Source: an uncultured Anaerosporobacter sp.
GTDB lineage: Bacteria; Bacillota; Clostridia; Lachnospirales; Lachnospiraceae
DNA length: 8,916 nucleotides
Direction: 5' to 3'
Assembly: GCA_945787925.1 (NCBI GenBank)
Contig: CALZJY010000064.1
Span: forward strand, 1 to 8,916
Shown: piece after piece, positions 5,973 to 8,916 of the stretch
Position numbering within the stretch: the stretch's first letter is position 1
How the letters are laid out: the number at the start of each line of letters is the position of its first letter
Notes under the pieces: generated by a model
Database searches by the model: none
What the model was told of the DNA's origin: nothing
Seen by the model: the letters and a program-made list of their open reading frames with translations, nothing else
Made by a program: the position numbers and the translations under genes

Positions 5973-6306
5973 CTAGAGAGAAGAAACTTCCTATTTTTAA
6001 TTCCTCTTTTTAAGTTTCTCTTTCAAATCTTCTATACAATATTCTTACTTATGATATCGCATTTTTATAAATAAAATAGTCTTAGATACGTTGCATAAGT
6101 ATCTAAGACTATTTTATTTATTTTCCTTTATTCACTTCAAAACATAGAATATTCCCTCTTAACATATCTATAAAAATTAGCAAAAAAAGATAATAATTCA
6201 CCACGTCATGTAGGTTTTCATTTTATTATTTGTTTCTTAATATTCTAACGATGTATTCTTATACTAAGGCAAACATTCTTCTCCTAAAAGATCATTTGGT
6301 AAAATC
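5973..6306. other. Convergent intergenic region with terminators
   Basis: Between the plus-strand permease and the minus-strand deacetylase there is no gene. A first imperfect hairpin (5976-5989 with 6012-6024) directly follows the permease stop but lacks a good T-run. The main element is the 23-bp palindrome at 6067-6121. The stretch 6122-6306 is AT-rich and shows nothing further that I can support. Confidence 0.6.
6067..6121. terminator. Bidirectional terminator, 23-bp perfect stem
   Basis: Arms 6067-6089 and 6099-6121 are perfectly complementary around the 9-base loop GTTGCATAA. The inner part is GTCTTAGATAC with GTATCTAAGAC. The outer part is A/T-only, so either strand carries a T-rich tail (TATTTTATTTATTTT on plus). 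It lies between two genes that point at each other, 95 bases after the permease and 186 bases after the deacetylase stop, and can end transcription from both. Confidence 0.8.
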
Positions 6307-7017
6307 CTAGCAACTAATCGGTACATGATTCCTGGTCAAAAAGCATGGTTTGATATACTCTACCCCATTCTTTCTCGTATACTCAATCAAAATTTTATAG
6401 TAATCTTCTAGTACCTGATTCGTAGTAACAAAATCATGCATAAGAACAATATTATATGTATTAGGCAATAATAAACCGTTTGCCACTGGATCTGTTGACG
6501 CATTAATCGAATCTTTTATCGTATCTAATGTAAAATCTTTTTCGGTCTTTAATAAATACTCCCTGAAATCAAACGTCCAGTACACATCCATGGCGTAACT
6601 ATATCCGCCCTCAATATACCACTTATATTGAATTTTACGATTAAATTTCTTGTAATACAAAAACTCTTGTAACCGCGCCTCATTTGCTCCCCCACGATGA
6701 CCATATGGGAATCGAAATATCTTATATGTTCTTTCAGCCCCTGCATCATGATATAATTTTTCAAGAATAATCTCCTGCTTTTCAATTTCAACAATACATT
6801 CCGACTCTGTTAACTTATTAAAATCTGCATGGGAATAGCTATGATTCCCAATAACAGCCCCTCGCTTTACCGCATTGATTGCCTGAGAATAATTCAGTTC
6901 TACTTGCGTCCCTACAAAGAATAAGATTGGAGTTATCCCAATGCCAAATAAATAATCTAATATTTTATCTGTAATCTCTGATGGCCCATCATCAATCGTT
7001 AGATATGCTCTCCCCAT
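6307..7017 (-). CDS. Polysaccharide deacetylase (NodB homology domain)
   Basis: The protein has 236 residues when started at the ATG at 7017. The five NodB motifs of carbohydrate esterase family 4 appear in order: TIDDGPS (7-13, catalytic Asp9, metal Asp10), NHSYSH (58-63, metal His59 and His63), RFPYGH (102-107), DVYWTFD (144-150), and LMHD (192-195, catalytic His194). Such enzymes remove N-acetyl groups from peptidoglycan, chitin-like or xylan polymers. The domain begins at residue 5 and there is no signal peptide or membrane anchor, so the product appears cytoplasmic. That is unusual for a cell-wall enzyme and may point to a soluble or intracellular substrate. A GTG three codons upstream (7026) would overlap the ribosome site GGAAGAGGTG, so the ATG is preferred. 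The gene is monocistronic, preceded by the terminator of the bile salt hydrolase gene. Confidence 0.88.
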   Translation of the reverse strand: MGRAYLTIDDGPSEITDKILDYLFGIGITPILFFVGTQVELNYSQAINAVKRGAVIGNHSYSHADFNKLTESECIVEIEKQEIILEKLYHDAGAERTYKIFRFPYGHRGGANEARLQEFLYYKKFNRKIQYKWYIEGGYSYAMDVYWTFDFREYLLKTEKDFTLDTIKDSINASTDPVANGLLLPNTYNIVLMHDFVTTNQVLEDYYKILIEYTRKNGVEYIKPCFLTRNHVPISC

Positions 7018-7107
7018 TATACACACCTCTTCCTTTTCTTAATGAATGCACATATATTTGCATTTTTAATTTTCGTTTGATTTTGTAACCCTCTTTAGAT
7101 CTATCAA

Positions 7108-7153
7108 TTAAAGTATATGTTCTCTGCCACTCAAAGAGTACCCTATACTTTAA
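7108..7153 (-). promoter_or_regulatory. Inverted repeat upstream of the deacetylase gene
   Basis: TTAAAGTATA (7108-7117) and TATACTTTAA (7144-7153) are perfectly complementary. Inside them GTTCTCT and AGAGTAC also pair with one mismatch, giving a hairpin of about 17 bp with a 9-base loop. It lies about 90 bases before the deacetylase ATG and 38 bases behind the hydrolase terminator. It lacks a terminator T-run, so an operator or leader structure is possible. A role is not shown. Confidence 0.4.
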
Positions 7154-7190
7154 CTCTAGAATTTACTTGTTACTCACTCTCATAAAATAT

Positions 7191-7244
7191 AAGAAAATCA
7201 GCAGTAATTCCATCTATCTCAAATAGAATTCTGCTGATTTTCTT
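7191..7244 (-). terminator. Terminator of the bile salt hydrolase gene
   Basis: AAGAAAATCAGCAG (7191-7204) and CTGCTGATTTTCTT (7231-7244) form a 14-bp perfect stem. It extends through one bulged T into AATTC/GAATT. On the minus strand it follows the hydrolase stop by 33 bases and leads into TTTTCTTATATTTTATG. It may also work in the plus direction. Confidence 0.85.
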
Positions 7245-7277
7245 CTCTAACTAACCCTTTTTCGTAACTCTTCCTCT

Positions 7278-8264
7278 TTAATTCTGTTCCATCATCTGCA
7301 ACTTTTCAATATAATCAAATCTCTTAATTTCCTTCGCATCTAACTCTTCTTTGTTCATATCGATTGCCATAATTCCATAACTATTATAGGTTGTATAATA
7401 ATAGATTCCTTTTTCCTGACACATACAGGATGTATATAATGTCGTATCTTGAAGACCATCTGCCATTACAGAACCTTTTGGCATTGCAACATTATTAAGC
7501 ATATGGTAAAACTGACTTATTCCCGTTTCTAAATCTTCGGTCTCTGCACATCTGGATTTTAAATATGCTATTCTTACAAAACGATCAACCCCGGAAAATC
7601 CTCCTCCCAATCCATTTGTTCCACCACCTACGCCTAATGGTTTCAATTCCTTTTCTCCCCATTTCGTAGATTCCGGCTGAATTGGTGTTGTTTTTATATA
7701 TTCGTTTAAATTTGTCAAATGCCAGTCAAAGGTTGGAGAATTCGTTAATACTCCAATTGGGTTTTCATACACGGCGAATCTTTCTTTCGTCTTTTCAATT
7801 ACAATTGACTTTCCATTCTTATCTGCTGCTATCCAATGAAGGGTTGGAAGTGGTGTCTTTTCATTGATTGGAACCGCAATTAATTCTACATTTGGAAGCT
7901 CTTTTTTTACCTCATCTACCGTTTCAAAATTTGATAAAATCCATAAAATCAAATCATAAGGAGCCAGATTTATTTTTCCCGAAACCGTTTTTTCTTCCAG
8001 ATAAGAGTATCCTGGAAAATTAAGACCTGCACAGCCTAGTCCCTTTTCATTCATCGCATCTGCAAAAGCTGGATACTCATCAATAACCGATGCCATACCT
8101 ATGATTGCATATTTATTTTTTTTCATAGTGCCGGTAACTCGATCTCTATATTCATAATTTCTAGGCACTAACGTAACTGCCTGGTTAAAGGAATAAGACA
8201 AATCCATATTCCTTCCAAATAAATGATATCCATCTTTCGTTTTTACTGTTAATGCCGTACACAT
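7278..8264 (-). CDS. Choloylglycine hydrolase family protein (bile salt hydrolase-like)
   Basis: This 328-residue protein is nearly the same length as known bile salt hydrolases (about 325-330). It is an N-terminal nucleophile hydrolase: removal of Met1 exposes Cys2 (MCTAL), which attacks an amide bond. All classical residues fall at the canonical positions: Cys2, Arg18, Asp21 (FGRNMD), Asn82 (GLNFPGY), Asn175 (LTNSPTFDWHLTNL) and Arg228 (DRFVRIAYL). Asn82 favours bile salt hydrolase over penicillin V acylase, which has Tyr there. The loop before Arg228 reads GVGGGTNGLGGGFSGVDR instead of the usual GLGLPGDxSSxSR, so substrate preference may differ. There is no signal peptide, and the family is cytoplasmic. 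The site TAGGAGG is well spaced before the ATG. Deconjugation of glycine or taurine bile salts is the likely reaction. Other N-acyl amides are possible. Confidence 0.88.
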   Translation of the reverse strand: MCTALTVKTKDGYHLFGRNMDLSYSFNQAVTLVPRNYEYRDRVTGTMKKNKYAIIGMASVIDEYPAFADAMNEKGLGCAGLNFPGYSYLEEKTVSGKINLAPYDLILWILSNFETVDEVKKELPNVELIAVPINEKTPLPTLHWIAADKNGKSIVIEKTKERFAVYENPIGVLTNSPTFDWHLTNLNEYIKTTPIQPESTKWGEKELKPLGVGGGTNGLGGGFSGVDRFVRIAYLKSRCAETEDLETGISQFYHMLNNVAMPKGSVMADGLQDTTLYTSCMCQEKGIYYYTTYNSYGIMAIDMNKEELDAKEIKRFDYIEKLQMMEQN

Positions 8265-8366
8265 AATGATTTCCTCCTAAAGAATATTCTCTGACTTATA
8301 TTTATCAAAATAAGTAATATTATTCGTATCTTTTCGGTTTTTTCTAAGTTCAACTATAAGTTGCCA

Positions 8367-8382
8367 TGTTAAACGCTTTCCA
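8367..8382. promoter_or_regulatory. Possible CcpA (cre-like) operator upstream of the hydrolase gene
   Basis: TGTTAAACGCTTTCCA is a TG...CA-bounded, imperfect palindrome centred on CG, matching about 11 of 14 positions of the Firmicute cre consensus. It lies about 105 bases before the hydrolase ATG. On the minus strand TATAGT near 8354-8359 could be a -10 box, but the nearest -35-like TTGGAA is 19 bases away. This is a weak call. Confidence 0.22.
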
Positions 8383-8629
8383 AAAATTATAAAGAAAATT
8401 ACTGACTCATTATAAAACGAAATCGAACGCTTAATTTGATTATCAAATAGTTAGCTACATTAAGCATAAGTAAGAGAGCAAGAGGTACGCCCTTATTTAT
8501 GGTACGGTTCTGCGTATCATGTCTAAAGAAGAGTAAAAAATTCATACTTAATCTCACGTCACTATTTGCAAGTGGCTTTATCTCACTCTCATCTAGTATG
8601 TAACTTTTATTATCTACTCTAACAAAAAG

Positions 8630-8677
8630 AGGAACTATTTCATCATTTTCAACGAAATAGCTCCTCTTTTTTTACTT
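8630..8677. terminator. Bidirectional terminator
   Basis: The arms AAAAAGAGGAACTATTTC and GAAATAGCTCCTCTTTTT flank a 12-base loop (ATCATTTTCAAC), with 17 of 18 positions paired. T-runs follow on both strands: seven or more T on plus, and five T on minus. No plus-strand gene precedes it. On the minus strand it lies about 9 bases after a possible gene end at 8685, which is its more likely client. Confidence 0.75.
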
Positions 8678-8684
8678 AGAATTT

Positions 8685-8916
8685 TTATTCAGTAAAACTC
8701 TCGAGCAATATATCACTTAACGTCCACTGTGTTCCACGCATGTTCTGGCCTCTTATACAAAAATACTTTGCAAGACAAATTGATTCATGTGAACATAGAT
8801 AATCCTAAGCATTTTCCATGCTCAACATCCTGTATCCACAATATTAATTGATTATTGTGTTATTTTTCAATACAAGGACTGGTTTTTCAGTACCATCCCC
8901 TGCCAAATCTGGTCTA
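8685..8916 (-). pseudogene. Possible decayed gene fragment with two internal stops
   Basis: One minus-strand frame reads protein-like sequence with stops at 8844-8846 and 8805-8807. It gives DLAGDGTEKPVLVLKNN, then a short gap, then CLAKYFCIRGQNMRGTQW and SDILLESFTE, ending with TAA at 8685-8687, right before the terminator. Position and terminator spacing suggest the remnant of a gene that begins beyond the window. The right part (8847-8915) could instead be the true C-terminus of a neighbouring gene. I recognise no family, and chance is not excluded. Confidence 0.25.

Larger units (their letters stand above)
7018..7277. other. Intergenic region upstream of the deacetylase gene
   Basis: This 260-base gap holds the terminator of the hydrolase (7191-7244), an inverted repeat (7108-7153) and an AT-rich leader. 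No promoter with both boxes at good spacing was found on the minus strand. TTGATA at about 7101-7106 is a fair -35 box without a matching -10. Confidence 0.5.
8265..8916. other. Region without an intact gene at the right end
   Basis: These 652 bases contain the hydrolase upstream region, a possible cre-like site (8367-8382) and a strong bidirectional terminator (8630-8677). They also hold two stretches of open reading frame on the minus strand that lack proper starts (8399-8671 and 8685-8916). No ORF with a start codon and ribosome site longer than about 50 codons is present. Confidence 0.6.

Noticed and set aside
6549..6794. Minus-strand frame of 81 codons inside the deacetylase gene
   Set aside because: It overlaps all central NodB motifs in another frame and has no ribosome site.
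1..8916. CRISPR array, tRNA, rRNA or toxin-antitoxin pair
   Set aside because: No regularly spaced repeats, no cloverleaf-like or rRNA-like sequence, and no paired small genes with recognisable toxin or antitoxin features were found on either strand.

Overview
The window looks like chromosomal DNA of a low-GC, spore-former-type Firmicute, most likely Clostridia of the Lachnospiraceae (Clostridium cluster XIVa, perhaps a Clostridium/Lachnoclostridium phytofermentans-like bacterium). This rests on AT-rich intergenic DNA, strong AGGAGG-type ribosome sites, sigma-A style promoters and the gene families present. The species is an inference.

Layout, left to right. A TetR-type regulator (110-673, minus) and an OFA-like major facilitator permease (1054-2262, minus) are separated by a large GC-rich hairpin. 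A 200-base block of palindromes (2369-2567) follows. Next come an HD-GYP-type protein that starts just before its metal site and lacks the His of the HD pair (2573-3166, minus), and a broken chemoreceptor gene (3197-4113, minus). In the chemoreceptor the first membrane segment is joined out of frame to the signalling domain. The only plus-strand gene is a GntP-family permease (4593-5972). It has a very good promoter and a 7-codon mini-ORF whose stop overlaps its start codon. The right part carries a NodB-type polysaccharide deacetylase without signal peptide (6307-7017, minus) and a choloylglycine hydrolase (bile salt hydrolase family; 7278-8264, minus) with all catalytic residues. The last 650 bases contain no clear intact gene, only a strong bidirectional terminator and possible gene remnants.

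Almost every gene is followed by its own hairpin, so the genes look like separate transcription units rather than an operon. The common theme is accessory surface, transport and sensing functions of a gut- or plant-associated anaerobe: two permeases, bile-salt and polysaccharide deacylation, and a decaying chemotaxis/c-di-GMP pair. I see no phage, IS element, CRISPR array, tRNA or rRNA.

I do not find a convincing new multi-gene system. The most unusual items are a 55-base palindromic repeat present twice, each time abutting the T-run of a terminator; the TAATG-coupled leader ORF before the permease; the double gene decay at 2573-4113; and the non-canonical glycine-rich loop in the bile salt hydrolase.
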